64,000 nt of DNA. It comes from Fomitopsis serialis. Lineage: Eukaryota; Basidiomycota; Agaricomycetes; Polyporales; Fomitopsidaceae. Positions 1-11,665 of this stretch are shown here, piece by piece. The stretch lies in NCBI RefSeq assembly GCF_022376445.1, contig NW_025955024.1, forward strand, positions 124,001 to 188,000, read 5' to 3'. Below the pieces are notes generated by a model. That model worked only from the letters and a program-made list of their open reading frames with translations, was not told the DNA's origin and did not search any database. A program made the translations under genes and the position numbers. Within the stretch, counting starts at the first letter, position 1. Every line of letters starts with the position of its first letter.

Positions 1-1849
1 TCCGTACGCGAACTGGTCGCCTGCGGCCAAATGCGTCCGAGCCTTCGTCGACTCACTGCTAATGTGGATTACATACCAACTATGCATCCCAATACACTCG
101 GCCTCAACGGACCCGCATCTTACCACACTAGCCCCACGTCAGCAGACAGTTGATGACCGCACCGAACTAGAACTCCCGTGTGCATGATGGTCGCGCGAGG
201 CTATGGGTGCGACCATGTCGACTTTTGAACACCATCCCGAGATCTCTTACCCATAGGGTCCGAAAGACGAGGTACAAGTGAACGCGCAGTACCTCGGTGC
301 TTGCGCGACGTCTCTGGCATGCAACATTGGTTCTAACCGAACCGTCGTAGATTTTTCATCATACAGACACTACTGTTGTCAATGAACATTGTCATGGGCG
401 ACATACGATGCAAACTCGGTCACTGGCGAATTAACCTCGACAAGCCGGCCCTTCGTCAAACAGTACATGGGCGGATCTACCCATATGCAGGCATGAACAT
501 CGTCAGGTTAATTCGGCAACGTTCGAGGACTGGTCACCCACCGCATCATGTCAAGCAACCGACAGAAGAGTGTTTACTTGCTCTTCGAGGGCTCAGCGCA
601 GCCGCATGCGGGGTAGGTGCAGGAGCCGCCGTTGGCCTGGACGTTCGCGCAGGTGGCCTTCTCCTGTCAACGTCTCTGCGTCAGGTCCTATGCGAGCATC
701 AGAATCGGACCTTCGAGATACTCACAGACATCGTGGATGATAATGCGGTCGGGTGGTGTATTGGTGAGTGGCTGTACTCGAGGACGTCTTTTATACGTGC
801 AGATCCATGCGCGACTGGAAGGTATGCTGTGCGGTATGTTGTATGTCTGGCTTGCCATTGGCGCGTTGTGGTCCAATGACGGCGGGTGCGTTTGACACTC
901 ACGACTTCGTTTTGATCTGGTGAGCAAGAAGCAGTCTTTCGTGTTACATACTCAGCACTGTTGGAGTGACCAGCAGGTACCGTACATCGCAATCAAGTCC
1001 CCCTGATTAGTCGACGCTGTAAGTAGAAGTGGGTTGTGCAAGACCCGTACGAAGCGGCGGGCTTCACGGTTTGTCAGCCATCCAATGAATCGAATTCTAC
1101 ATGATCCCAGCTACGACCTTACTGAAATCGCGTGCAGAGATGATCAACTGGTATGTGTTTATAGCGACTTACAACAGTCAGTCAAGCTTGAAACGAGCCA
1201 GACGCCGCCCATCACTTTGGGTGGCATGCACTGGCAGCTGCCAGTGCCTCCAGGAACTCCGTGATGAGGCAAGACAGGGCTATCTCTGCCTCTTTCGGCC
1301 TCTGGAAAATCATCCTACAACTCAATTGGAGTGCTGGATATCCTTAAGTATCTTGGTCTAAATAGGAGCTGAGACCCGGGCCCAGGCATCGTTTTGAGAC
1401 AGGAGCTAGGTGGGGCAAACATAAGTAGAGTACTAATACTAATAGTATATCATATATACAATGTAGACGAGACCAAGACGGGAATCACACTTGTAGTCAA
1501 GCTCGGTGCTGGAGATTGAAGTCACAGGAGGAGGTCCAGGAGGAGGTCCAGGAGGAGGTCCAGGAGGAGGTCCAAGAGGCGGTCCATTTAGCCACCGACC
1601 GACAACACGCACGGGCGCCATCGGCATCTCGACGATGGCCAGTTATGCGGAAGCGCGGATTAGACAACTGACGTCGTTTGACGGGCCGGTGTCTCGTTCT
1701 CATGATCATGACCACTGGGTGAAACATATGTACGCTGGGAATTGGCTGTCGTGTCAGGCACCCTCCTCCTATCCTCCTCTCCTCCACCTCTTGGTCCAGT
1801 CCAAGTGGGATACTTGCGAATTGGCTGCACAGATTTCTTTCGGTGAAGA
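1..1849. other. Intergenic region, no supported gene
   Basis: I see no reading frame with recognisable domain content or convincing splice structure here. The only organised feature is the short minisatellite near 1526-1584. The longest open frames (about 120-167 codons) are low-complexity or antisense to one another, and I judge them chance frames. The right end presumably holds the promoter of the lipase gene that starts at 1850. Confidence 0.5.
1526..1584. repeat. 12-bp minisatellite (AGGAGGAGGTCC)n
   Basis: The unit AGGAGGAGGTCC recurs head to tail about four and a half times. The last copy is degenerate (AAGAGGCGGTCC). It would read Gly-Gly-Gly-Pro in one frame and Trp-Thr-Ser-Ser on the other strand, but no flanking coding signal supports translation. 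Confidence 0.8.
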
Positions 1850-4064
1850 ATGGCGTCTAGTAGCTCAATAGCGTACGCTGAAGCATGGCTACCCGGTCCC
1901 GGAGAACACCAATTCTACACCCGTACGTACCAGGCGACCGGGACGGCTCGCGCGACGGTTGTCTTCGTGCACGGCTTTGCGGAACACGTTGGCCGGCACG
2001 AGCACGCACACCGGTACTGGCAAACCAAAGACATCACCGTCTTCACCTTCGACCAGCGGGGCTTTGGGAGGACGGCGCTCGACGCGGAGCACAAGAGCAG
2101 GGATGCTGCGTACGGGAAGGAGACGTTTGAGGACCAGATGCGCGACATCGAGTTCTGGGTGCAACACATGAAGAAGGAGCATCCTGACCTGCCGCTGTTC
2201 CTAGTCGGCCAGTCCATGGTACGTGTCCGGGTCTGTCGTTCCGTTGCGATCAATGACTCAATCTCACTGCAGGGCGGGGGTCTCGTGCTGTCGTTCCCCA
2301 CCCAGTCAAAGCCTCCGCCGGCGAAGGAGTCGGTTGAACTGCTCACAGGGGTCATAGGCATGAGCCCTTTGATCTCCCAGACCGCGCCTGTCTCTAGGCT
2401 GCTGCGCAAGGCTGGCGCAGCAATGGCATTACTCACGCCGTGGCTCCCTTTCCCGGCGGAGGTTCCTCCCGAGGTGAGCCGCACTTTTTTCTGCCGCTGA
2501 AACACAGCCCGTGTCATGTTGTGTAATGAGGCTGTCGCTCGTGCGTCATTGAGTAGGCTGTCTGGTGACGTGCGACAGCGCTACACGGAGGATTGAGTTC
2601 GATACGGATAGTATCAACGGTCGTACCTTGACAGCAGACGAAATGTCGATAGGCACTTTCGCTCGGTGTGCGCGCAGCGGTGGTCATCACGAGGTTCAGC
2701 TGAGAGAGGACTCTACTCTGAGGCGCCGACGAGGAAACATAGTACTACCTTGCCGACTGCCTCTATCCCAGTACTGTGGGGAGGTGGGTGCTCGTGCGGC
2801 GAGTCGTGCCGCTCGAGCCGACTCCGATTCCCATGTCTGCACCAAGTCTGCACTTCGCAAGGACGCCCATTGATATTTTGGTTTGCTGGAATGCCAGATA
2901 TACATAGTGTGGATACACACTTGCGCGCAACAAACATATTTGCAACGTGTCGTGTTTGCCTTTCCAGCCCGATACCAGTACTTAGAGCACGCCGGGCGCA
3001 ATATCACGTTGGCCATGTACTGGGTCTCTTCTGCCGATCGTCTGCGCCACACTTGGACAGTTCTGTTCGCTACGGAATATGGATGCTCACGGGTTGGACA
3101 GGATCTATCCCACGACCCTGCTGTTTGCAACGCGATCGACCCAGACCCCCTCATCAAGAAGCACGGTACATTTAGGGGCCTCGCCGACATGCTAAGCATG
3201 GTCAGTTCGTACATGATGGAATTGGCGTTAGCAATCCTGACCTTTAGATTTAGGGCGAGCACCTCCTGTACGATACGTACAAGAACTGGCCAAAGAAGTT
3301 GCCGGTACGCCCATCAGTAAATGAACGCACGATCAGTAATTATATACGACGCACAGGTTCTCTTGTTACATGGCACTCAAGACAAGGTAGATTGCTCGAT
3401 TTCCGCGACCCGTGTCGGCTGCTGACCGCTCTCCGCCAGGTTACGTCACACAAAGCGTCTGAGGAACTGTATGGCAAGCTCGATGCGGAAGACAAGAAGC
3501 TGTCGTTATACGAGGTGCGTCTCTTCTCCCGTCGTTGGGCTGAATCGATGTGTCGGACGGGGCTTTGCTTCCACAACATGGATGCGCCAGCCAACTGTGC
3601 AGTTGCCAGGTGCACAGCGCTTCGAAGATGGACGTCCCCTTATATAGGGCCTCTCTACGATATGGCCGTTTCCCGGGGCCGAGAGTGGCGGTATGCCTTG
3701 ATGAGGCAGCCGTGATCCAAGCTCACCTTGAGTAATATGTTGCGATTGCCCTTGGCCTCGGCGGTGAGGTGTTTGGGCAGACATTCCACGATGCGGAGTC
3801 TGCGCATAGAAGCCTTCCCTCCTCCGGTCATGAAGTACGGGACCGTTGGCTGGGTCTTGGTACATTGACGTCCATGTGCCACTCCTGCATCTTGAAGTGA
3901 CTCATTCATTATAAGCACGAAATACTGACGCACTGCGTTACCAGGACGCGTACCACGAGTTAACGAACGAGCCCGACGGCGTCAAGGAGAGGTTCTGGGA
4001 CGAATGCATTGCGTGGATCCATGCTCATGTCCTAGAGGCGCACGCCGAGACGGCAAGATTGTAG
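1850..4064 (+). CDS. Monoacylglycerol-lipase-like serine hydrolase, copy 1
   Basis: Alpha/beta hydrolase of the monoglyceride lipase type (Pfam Hydrolase_4/S33), expected to release fatty acid and glycerol from monoacylglycerols. Predicted exons: 1850-2218, 2273-2473, 3102-3200, 3254-3304, 3357-3386, 3440-3514, 3945-4064, all with GT-AG introns. Landmarks in order: VVFVHGFAEH strand and oxyanion region, FDQRGFGRT, nucleophile elbow GQSMGGG with the serine right at the first splice junction, acid residue in LLHGTQDK, and histidine in VTSHKAS. The Ser-Asp-His triad is therefore complete. The ATG is chosen because it matches that of the downstream paralogue, each preceded by GTGAAGA. Intron 2 is 628 bp against 52 bp in the paralogue, so it probably carries an insertion. 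The last intron is about 430 bp. The protein looks intact (roughly 315 residues). Confidence 0.85.
2474..3101 (+). other. Expanded intron 2 of lipase copy 1
   Basis: The intron begins GTGAGC and ends ACAG. The equivalent intron of the tandem paralogue (5683-5734) is only 52 bp, so about 575 bp is extra here. Open frames inside it show no recognisable domain. I could not find clear terminal inverted repeats or a target duplication, so the source of the extra DNA is unresolved. Confidence 0.55.
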
Positions 4065-5063
4065 TGACTGCACACTGCTCTTGGATCAGCCTCTGAAGCA
4101 CCTATTAATTGCGATTAAACGGTCGATCCGAGCTGTTAAGCCAGTCTTGTGCGTTTTGGCTATTCGAGTGGTGACACGTACTTCCGAGGGGCCGTGCGTG
4201 CCCGTGTGCTTCATCTAAGGTACGGCAGCAGTAAAAACATGGAAGATCAGGACGCTGTTGCTCCCTAAGGTATCGCTGGGTCGAGCTGTCTTGTAGTTGC
4301 ATGCTGGTGAGCAGTAAGTATGACTGTGATGACAGTTGGTTAGGTACTTACTGGGCCAGTCACGAATCATCGGTTTGTTGACGGTTCCTGCTTGGGTTCC
4401 TGCGATCAGTTGCGACGACTGACATGCTTGATCATAGACCTCCGGAAGATCCCCATTACCGGGGAGACTGGGTTTTGTCTAAGACAGAAAGAGGTCTGCC
4501 AATTAGTGCGTCGACATTGCTGTCCACTGTGATGCGTCCAGCGGTATTGGAAGGTATTTTGATTCTTGATATGTAGCACGCCCAAAACACGCCAATATTT
4601 CGTGATCGACAGCGAGTGCGAGATCAATCGCAAGATGTCTCCGTGTGCCAATGTAAGTCCGATTTTCCGGATGCGAGGCTCAGTTCCGTCTGTTGATGAC
4701 TGCTACGGCTTTCGTTTGCCAGGGATTCGGAGACATACCTGGGTCCCATGTGATACATTGATACCCCACCGGATCGCCTGCAGAAGGGCGCGACTCCCTA
4801 CGGCCCATACCAGCGCTTAGTCACTCGGAATCGAGCAACATCCTCACACGGACGGTCGCACTTCGCCTTGGGACTTCACTCTATCCGGTTTGCGTCAGAA
4901 CAGCATCTCAAGTATCATGACATTGGGAGGCTTACGCTGTGTATCGCCCAGCGACGCCGCCATGAGCAGTGGGTCCTCTCCTGACCCCACAGTCCGGCCC
5001 GGGTTATATACCCAGGAGCTCCGAGGGTGATCTACTCAGAGTACCAAGCACTACTGGTGAAGA
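4065..5063. other. Intergenic spacer between the two lipase genes
   Basis: About 1 kb without a supported gene. It separates the stop codon of lipase copy 1 from the start of copy 2 and must hold the promoter of copy 2. Short open frames on both strands show no family resemblance. Confidence 0.5.
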
Positions 5064-7058
5064 ATGGCGTCTAACAGTTCTACGCTGTATACCGAAGCCT
5101 GGCTACCAGGCCCCCGAGGACATCAATTTTACACCCGCACATATGCCGCGACGGGTGTGGCTCGCGCGGCGGTCATATTCGTCCATGGCTTCCTGGACCA
5201 CGTCGGACGACACGAGCATGCCCACCGCTACGCACAAACGAAGGGCATCACCATCTTCACCTTTGACCAGCGCGGGTTCGGGCGCACAGCACTTGACGTG
5301 GAGCACAGGAGCAAGGATGCTGCTTACGGCAAGGAGACGTTTGGCGACCAGATGCGTGACATCGAGTTCTGGGTCCAGCACGTCAAGAAGGAGCACCCGG
5401 ACCTGCCGCTATTTCTCACAGGGTACTCCATGGTAAGCAGGTCCCACTTCGAGTCACGAAGCGAGCACTCACAATCCGCAGGGCGGTGGGCTCGTGCTCT
5501 CATTCCCTACTCAGGCGAGGCCCCCACCATCCGAGGAGTCGGCCGGCTTGCTCGCAGGAGTCATAGGCATAAGCCCGCTCATCCTGCCACCATCGCCTGC
5601 CCCCAAGCTCCTGCGTAAGATTGGCGCAGCACTCGCCGCAATTGTTCCTTGGCTTCCATTCCCGGTGGATATCCCTCTAGAGGTGTGTATCTAACCGCGA
5701 CGTGAATGAATGCTGGCGCTCACAAACATGACAGCATCTGTCCCATGACCCCGCTGTCTACAACCCAAGCGAAGTGGATAATTTCTGGAGAAGTCACGGC
5801 ACGGCCAGAGGCGTCGTCGACATGCTGAACATGGTCAGTTCCTTTCAGAGCTCCGAGTCAGCCACACGAACCTGATCGTCCGCCGCAGGGCGAGCGCCTC
5901 CTGTACGACTCCTACAAGAACTGGCCACAGAAGCTGCCTGTGAGTCCGTGACGATCAAGATACCGAGGCTGCACTGACCATCGTACGATGCGTAGGTCCT
6001 CATCTTCCACGGCACACAAGACAAGGTGCGTCCGCCGACGAGTGCTTGATTTGCGCGACTCGCGGCCGGTGGTTGGGCGCTGATCATTCCGCCGGACCTC
6101 CAGGTTACGTCGCACAAAGCGTCCGAGGAGCTGTATGGCAAACTTGATGCAGAAGACAAGAAGCTGTCCCTGTACGAGGTAAGTCTTTGTTGGTTCCGCT
6201 CGGATATCTGCGTTCAGCCGTTTCGATTGGCCTTCGCTCCCGTGACGCGGTCGCGCTAGTCCTCTATGAAGCTGCTGGCGGACTGTTCCCTTATCGGGGG
6301 ATGTTAAGTTGGAATCATCGTCTGCTCGACCAGGACAGTTAGTAGAGGGTCCGTTGCCTTTGAGGCCTTCTCGTCCCAGCGTTCGTGACCACGAACGCTC
6401 TACAATCGCGTCGGCGGTATCGAACGGATGTCAACGGCATCTGTCGTTGCGCGGCACTGGTATCTAGCGAAGTCCGATCTTCGCTGGATGCTGAGGATCG
6501 CCTGAGCCAGACAGTGCTGAACGTGCATACTAGATGAGACAGTGGGTGATGTTCGCTATTGCGCCGTTTACTGTCGCGTCTGTGACGATCAAGCCCGTCC
6601 TGTGGCCGTGTTCTCTGGGCGGGGTTTAGCCTCCGAGTCCTTTTTGAGGACAATGTCTGGACATCAGCTGGGGCTACAATAACTTGGAATGGCGGCGGGC
6701 CTTTGTCAGGCAGCCGCGATCTGCCAGTTCGCCGCTCGTCGAACAACTTGAGTGTGCCGTGCCGCCCTTAACCTCGGCGGCGAGGTCTTTGGGCGGACGT
6801 TTCACGAGACAGGGTCTGTGCAGAAGCCTTCTCTGCGCCGGCTCCGAAAATTAAGTACGCGGCCGTTGGCTGGGTCTCGAGGATATAAACGCGAATGCGC
6901 GGGCGGGTGACGGGCGATCTGAAATTGGTTCATTTGTGGACGAAAAACTGACGCCTATGTCGTAGGACGGATACCACGAGCTCTCGAACGAGCCTGACGG
7001 CGTGAAGGAGAGGTTTTGGGACGAGTGTATCGCGTGGATTCACGGACACGTCCAGTAG
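5064..7058 (+). CDS. Monoacylglycerol-lipase-like serine hydrolase, copy 2
   Basis: Tandem paralogue of the gene at 1850-4064, same strand and same seven-exon layout. Predicted exons: 5064-5432, 5482-5682, 5735-5833, 5889-5939, 5996-6025, 6104-6178, 6966-7058. Landmarks: VIFVHGFLDH, FDQRGFGRT, nucleophile elbow GYSMGGG (serine at the first splice site), acid in IFHGTQDK, histidine in VTSHKAS. The C-terminus is shorter than in copy 1 (ends IHGHVQ). The final intron is 787 bp. Part of it (about 6700-6890) resembles the final intron of copy 1 near 3700-3870, so the long intron predates the duplication. The catalytic triad is intact and no frameshift is seen. Substrate is inferred from family resemblance only. 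Confidence 0.87.
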
Positions 7059-7574
7059 CCTGGAGGCTTGAGCGCTAGTGATAGAAGTACATTTTGGGCG
7101 TAGTACGATTGCGTACCTTTTATGGAAGGTTCCTTGGTGCGAATCTGTTGCGATAGGAAGGAAGAAGAGATGAGCCGCGTTTCAGGCGATGGACGGAAAT
7201 GGGGGGTGGTCCGTGCGCTGATAGCCGAGGGTGGGAGCGTGAGGTGGCGGGGCAGTCGAGCGTCGGCCGGTCGCCCATCTTGTTCGTCTCTTCTTCGATT
7301 CTCGTTTCGCTGTCGCCCTGCCCGTTGTCCCTCGTCTTCGTTTTCGTGGCTTGGGCAGCGTGAATTCAAGAGCTTTCATTTAAATAATCCTATATATCGC
7401 CCCCACCCGCGCCGCGCTCCTTTCTGTGCGTGTCCTTTTTCTGAACCCACCCTCTCCATCCACGCTCCTTTGCCAGAGTCACCCCCCACACATTCTCTAA
7501 CCTGCTCTCCTTTTCGTCCGTTGTAACCCTCCTCTCCACCCTCGCTTCACTCCTCTGCCTCTCCCGACGCCGCC
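7059..7574 (+). promoter_or_regulatory. Promoter and pyrimidine-rich leader of the RRM gene
   Basis: A TATA-like run (CTATATATCGC, about 7390-7400) is followed by roughly 170 bp of strongly CT-rich DNA up to the ATG at 7575. TATA followed by a pyrimidine-rich leader is common in highly transcribed basidiomycete genes. The upstream part of the interval holds nothing else I can recognise. Confidence 0.5.
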
Positions 7575-10518
7575 ATGGATGATTCGCAGACAGCCTTCAT
7601 TGCGCAATACCCCGGTTACAATTTCGATCTCGATATGATGAAGGTGAGCATCCGTGTTCGTTTTCCGGACATCTCGTGCAGGTTGTGGGCTGTTTTCTGG
7701 ACATTTATCGACAAGAGAGAGGGGGCTAGAGTCATGGTTGGGTTGTGTGCAGGTTGGGCGCGGTATCGGTGGGTGCAGACAGCCGGGTGGCTTCTACACA
7801 GCACAGACGCACACTCCGAGTGGTCCCCTTCTGTTCACGAGCACCACCAACTTGCTCTGGCCGCAGTGCCACAATTTACATCCATCTGCCGCCCTGACTT
7901 TCACCTATCGCAAAACCTATGAGGATCGCCCAGATACCAGTATGGCACTTGACGACGGGTGATTTTCTCGTGTCGCCTTGGATCCCGGACGCCTCTGTCG
8001 GGTCATGATTTGTGGAGCGGCTGCCGTCAAGCACCGCTTAGCCAAGAGTAGCAGGTCCCTGCACCGATTCTCTGGCGCCGAGCTGATACACTCGTATTGT
8101 GGTGATGGTGTTTGCATCGGCGAGACGTGCATCAGCAATGACCTCTATTGCACTGCCCAGTCACAAACCTTCGGTGCGGGTTGGGGTGACAGGTCCTGAT
8201 GGACGTTCGTTGCCGGCTCGGAGAAGCACCGTCTGACCAGCGCAGAAGAACGTCCTTAGCGCCGTTTCATGAGTTACTTTTGTCTCGAACGGCGCTCCTG
8301 CAAGTGACCGCTCTGCGTTTCTCGTGTCTGTATCCCCCACCTCCTGGACATATGATCTGATTTGCTCTCTCATTACAGAGATCCATGGACGCTGTAGGTG
8401 GTCCCGACGCTAAAAAGCCCGCTGGTCGCCGACTCGTTCGGTTCGAACGGTACTAACGGTCTCTCTGGTAACCGCGACGCTTTGCAAATTATGGCTATGG
8501 CCCGAACGCGAACATGCAGTCCGGCTACAACGGTTCGCCCACGAACGGCTTCAATGGCAACGCGCTGTACTCGACGCCGCAGCTGAGCATCACACGAACA
8601 CGTCCCCGAACGGCATGCCGTCGCAGATGAGCCCGAACACCGCTGGCCCGTACACGCCTTCCAGCAACAGCCGTCGGCGAATGGCCAGAACAGCCCGTAC
8701 CCTGGTTTCGGCGGGTACAATATGCTCGGATGGGCTTGCCGATGAACATGTTGAACGGCTTTCAGTACGGTAACCCCATGGCCAACTTCGCACAGGTGCG
8801 TACTTTCGGCTGGGCGTCGTCCCCGTCTGAGTGATGCTCCAGAACCTAAATCAGCAGCGGCTTCCTCAGCTGCAGATTCCTGGTACACCGACTGCGGGCC
8901 CGTACTCCCTGCAGCCATTAGCGCGGCACTCTCCGCGCAGAACAATGCGACGGGCCGCACGGTGTACGTCGGAAACCTGCCTGCGACAGCGTCCGTCGAC
9001 GAGCTACTCAACCTGGTCCACTTTGGGCCGCTCGAGTCGATCCGCGTGCTGCCCGAGAAGTCTTGCGTGTTCCTGTCTTTCCTCGACGGCGCAACGGCAG
9101 CGGCGTTCCACGCGGACGCGCTGATCAAGAAGCTGGCGCTCCACGGTCAGGAGCTCAAGATCGGCTGGGGTAAGCCGTCTGCGGTGCCCAGCCAGGTCGC
9201 GCTTGCCATCCAGCAGAGCAATGCGAGCAGGAATGTCTACCTTGGAGGGTTGGACGAGAACATGACGGAGGAGCAATTGAGGGACGACTTGAGCCGCTTT
9301 GGTTTAATCGACCAGGTGAAGATCGTGAGGGACAAGAATATTGGGTTTGTTCACTTTTTGAGCATGCTGTTGCGACTAAGGCAAGTCACGATGATCGATT
9401 GGCGTTGCATGGTACTTATCATCTTTGTGCTTTAGGTCGTGAACACGCTGCCGACAGAGCCGGCGTGGGCTGGCAAACGAGTCACTACGGCAAGGACCGC
9501 TGCGCCTACATCCCCAAGTCGCAGCAAGCCGCAGCGCAGGCGCGCAGGCTGCTGCTGCTCAGTCGCTCGTGGCGCAGTCCGCCGCCGCGTCGCTCTCGCC
9601 CTGCAGACGAATGGCCCGAGCTTCGCGTCGCCGTTGACGCCGTACATGCCTTTCTCGCCGGATGGTCTCGGCGGACTTGCCTCCCCGCAGGCCCTGAACC
9701 GTACAGTCTACTTGGGAAACATTCACCCCGAGACGACCACGGAGGACCTGTGCAACGCCATTCGAGGTGGTGTCTTGCAGAGCATTAGGTACATGCAGGA
9801 TAGCATATCGCTGTCAGTGTTGATCTTTCTCCGTGATGTTTGATATGCTGATGACTGTTTCGGCATGGCAGTTCGTGACATTCATCGACCCTGCTGCGTC
9901 CCTTACCTTTTTCCAAGTCGCGTCTTACCAAGGTCTGACGTTGAACAACCGCCGCTTGAAGATCGGCTGGGGCAAGAACTCGGGCCTCTGCCTCCTGCTC
10001 TCGCCCTTGCTGTGCACGGCGGTGCCACTCGCAACGTCTACGTTGGTAACATCGAAGACTTCGACTCCTTCAATGACGAGAAGCTGAAGAGGACTTCGGC
10101 GAGTACGGTGACATCGAACTCGTGAACTTCCTTAAGGAGAGTAAGTCATGACACGTTTCGTCCTGGAATATGTCTGATCATCATGGCAGGAACTGCGCGT
10201 TCGTGAACTTCACTAACATCTCTAACGCCATCAAGGCCATCGATGGTGTGAGAACAAGCCGGACTATGCCAACCTCCGCATCGCCCACGGCAAGGATCGC
10301 TGCGCTAACCCGCCCGGTCTGGTCCTCAGGGCGGTGGTGCCCGGCGGTCTGCCAGTGGCCATAATGGTCCTGCTTCCGCGGGTCCTGTTAGCGCCATCGA
10401 GCCGCCCGCCGAGGGTATGGATGCCGTTTTCCTTGCCCAGGATCTCAAGGAGGAACCGGCCGACATTGTTGTCACGCCGATTGACGCTCCGCAGGGCGTC
10501 CCGGTCGCCGCGAACTAG
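7575..10518 (+). CDS. Four-RRM RNA-binding protein, Nrd1/Msa2-like; multiply frameshifted
   Basis: Resembles fission-yeast Nrd1/Msa2, a four-RRM regulator of differentiation that binds mRNAs. It starts [17 protein letters not shown], followed by an intron of about 735 bp with donor GTGAGC at 7644. After an Asn/Gly/Met/Pro-rich linker come RRM1 ([10 protein letters not shown], about 8955-9170), RRM2 ([10 protein letters not shown], 9230-9540), RRM3 ([10 protein letters not shown], 9700-9985) and RRM4 ([10 protein letters not shown], 10030-10300). Each RRM ends in the typical KIGWGK or NYGKDRC-type strand. The C-tail ends VPVAAN before TAG at 10518. The conserved protein can be followed only by switching frame at least seven times, each apparently a one-base loss (for example near 8630, 8725, 8910, 9370, 9483, 10090, 10255). 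This is either a pseudogene or local consensus error. Conservation of residues between the breaks favours error. Confidence 0.75.
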
Positions 10519-11606
10519 CCTCTGTACACCCATCCGCGCATGCTCCCTGTCAGCAGCGTTGTTTGTCTTGCTCTCTGGATACCCGTGTTTCCTCGACTTC
10601 CTGTGAAATAACGATCGCTGTCCCTGTATGCACACCTGCTCTCTCCTTTCATTAATCGGATCAAGGCCTGCGCAATGTCCCTCAAAATCATTCTCAAATA
10701 GTGGTGGAGTACGGTTGGTTTCGGATCCGCACACCGAGGTGGTTGGCCGTCACTGTCGTGCGTTCGTTCACGCCCGAGTTCGGCTGGGCGGGGTGTCGCC
10801 GACTTGTCATGGTTGGGTGCGCCAACATACTACCTGTACATTCGCGGACCTTGGGCTATTGGTTGTTCCTTCTTTATCCACTTGATCTTCGTCCCACTAT
10901 TTGCTTCCTTTCGCCCGGAAATGGTACCCTATGCTGATCTTTCCCTTTTCTGCGTTCGCCGACGAGCTTTGTTTTGGCTTGCTGCGACCGTTGGAGTTGA
11001 ATGATCCCCCGCTTGCACTCGATACCGGTACGATAGTCGACTGACGTAAAGATGGTTAATACTCCCTGTATCTCTCAGACTCAATCTCAATCTGCAACGG
11101 GGCTCTCCCCATTGTTTTCTCTCTCTCTCACCTTGATTCTGGCGTGGAATCGCCTTCGACGTGATCCGTTCATTTGTTCAAGAACACGACTGTCAGCTAA
11201 TACTTACAGTGAAAGCGTAGCGAAGTTACGCCGACGCGAACATATGCACGTCGATCGCGGTAGCGTCATTCTGTCAATTGCGGTTGTCCAAATTACACTG
11301 TGTATGGTACGTCTGTCCCAACACTGCGTGTCTTCGCAATGGACGCTAATGTAAGTTCATAGAACATGGGATCCCCGGTGACTGCAGTTCTTTGAATGCC
11401 TCCCTTCTCGGCGCTCGCACGCGAGAACGGAGCTCACAGCTCATGCTGTAGGTGTATGGCGAGCGCCTAGGAACTGACACATGCGGTTCCTTTGGCACAG
11501 TGTCATCAGGGCCGCGCAACGCGGTGTGCATTGAGGTTGACATGTCTTCCGGTCCGTGTGTATTTCAGGATATCACCTGGGAACATCATGATATCCGACA
11601 GTGAGG
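10519..11606. other. Intergenic region
   Basis: About 1.1 kb between the RRM gene and the TATA box of the GH45 gene. No frame shows domain content. The first few hundred bases presumably contain the 3' UTR of the RRM gene and the remainder the upstream regulatory DNA of the GH45 gene. Confidence 0.45.
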
Positions 11607-11614
11607 TATAAAAG
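11607..11614 (+). promoter_or_regulatory. TATA box of the GH45 endoglucanase gene
   Basis: TATAAAAG lies 52 bp upstream of the predicted ATG at 11666, a usual spacing for a strong basidiomycete promoter with a short leader. Confidence 0.7.
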
Positions 11615-11665
11615 AGTGGGCATCTCCATACCAATTACCTCGCGTACTCAGCCAACTGAAGAGCG

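Noticed and set aside
376..879. 167-codon frame near the left end
   Set aside because: No domain, no intron signals, and overlapping frames on both strands of similar length.
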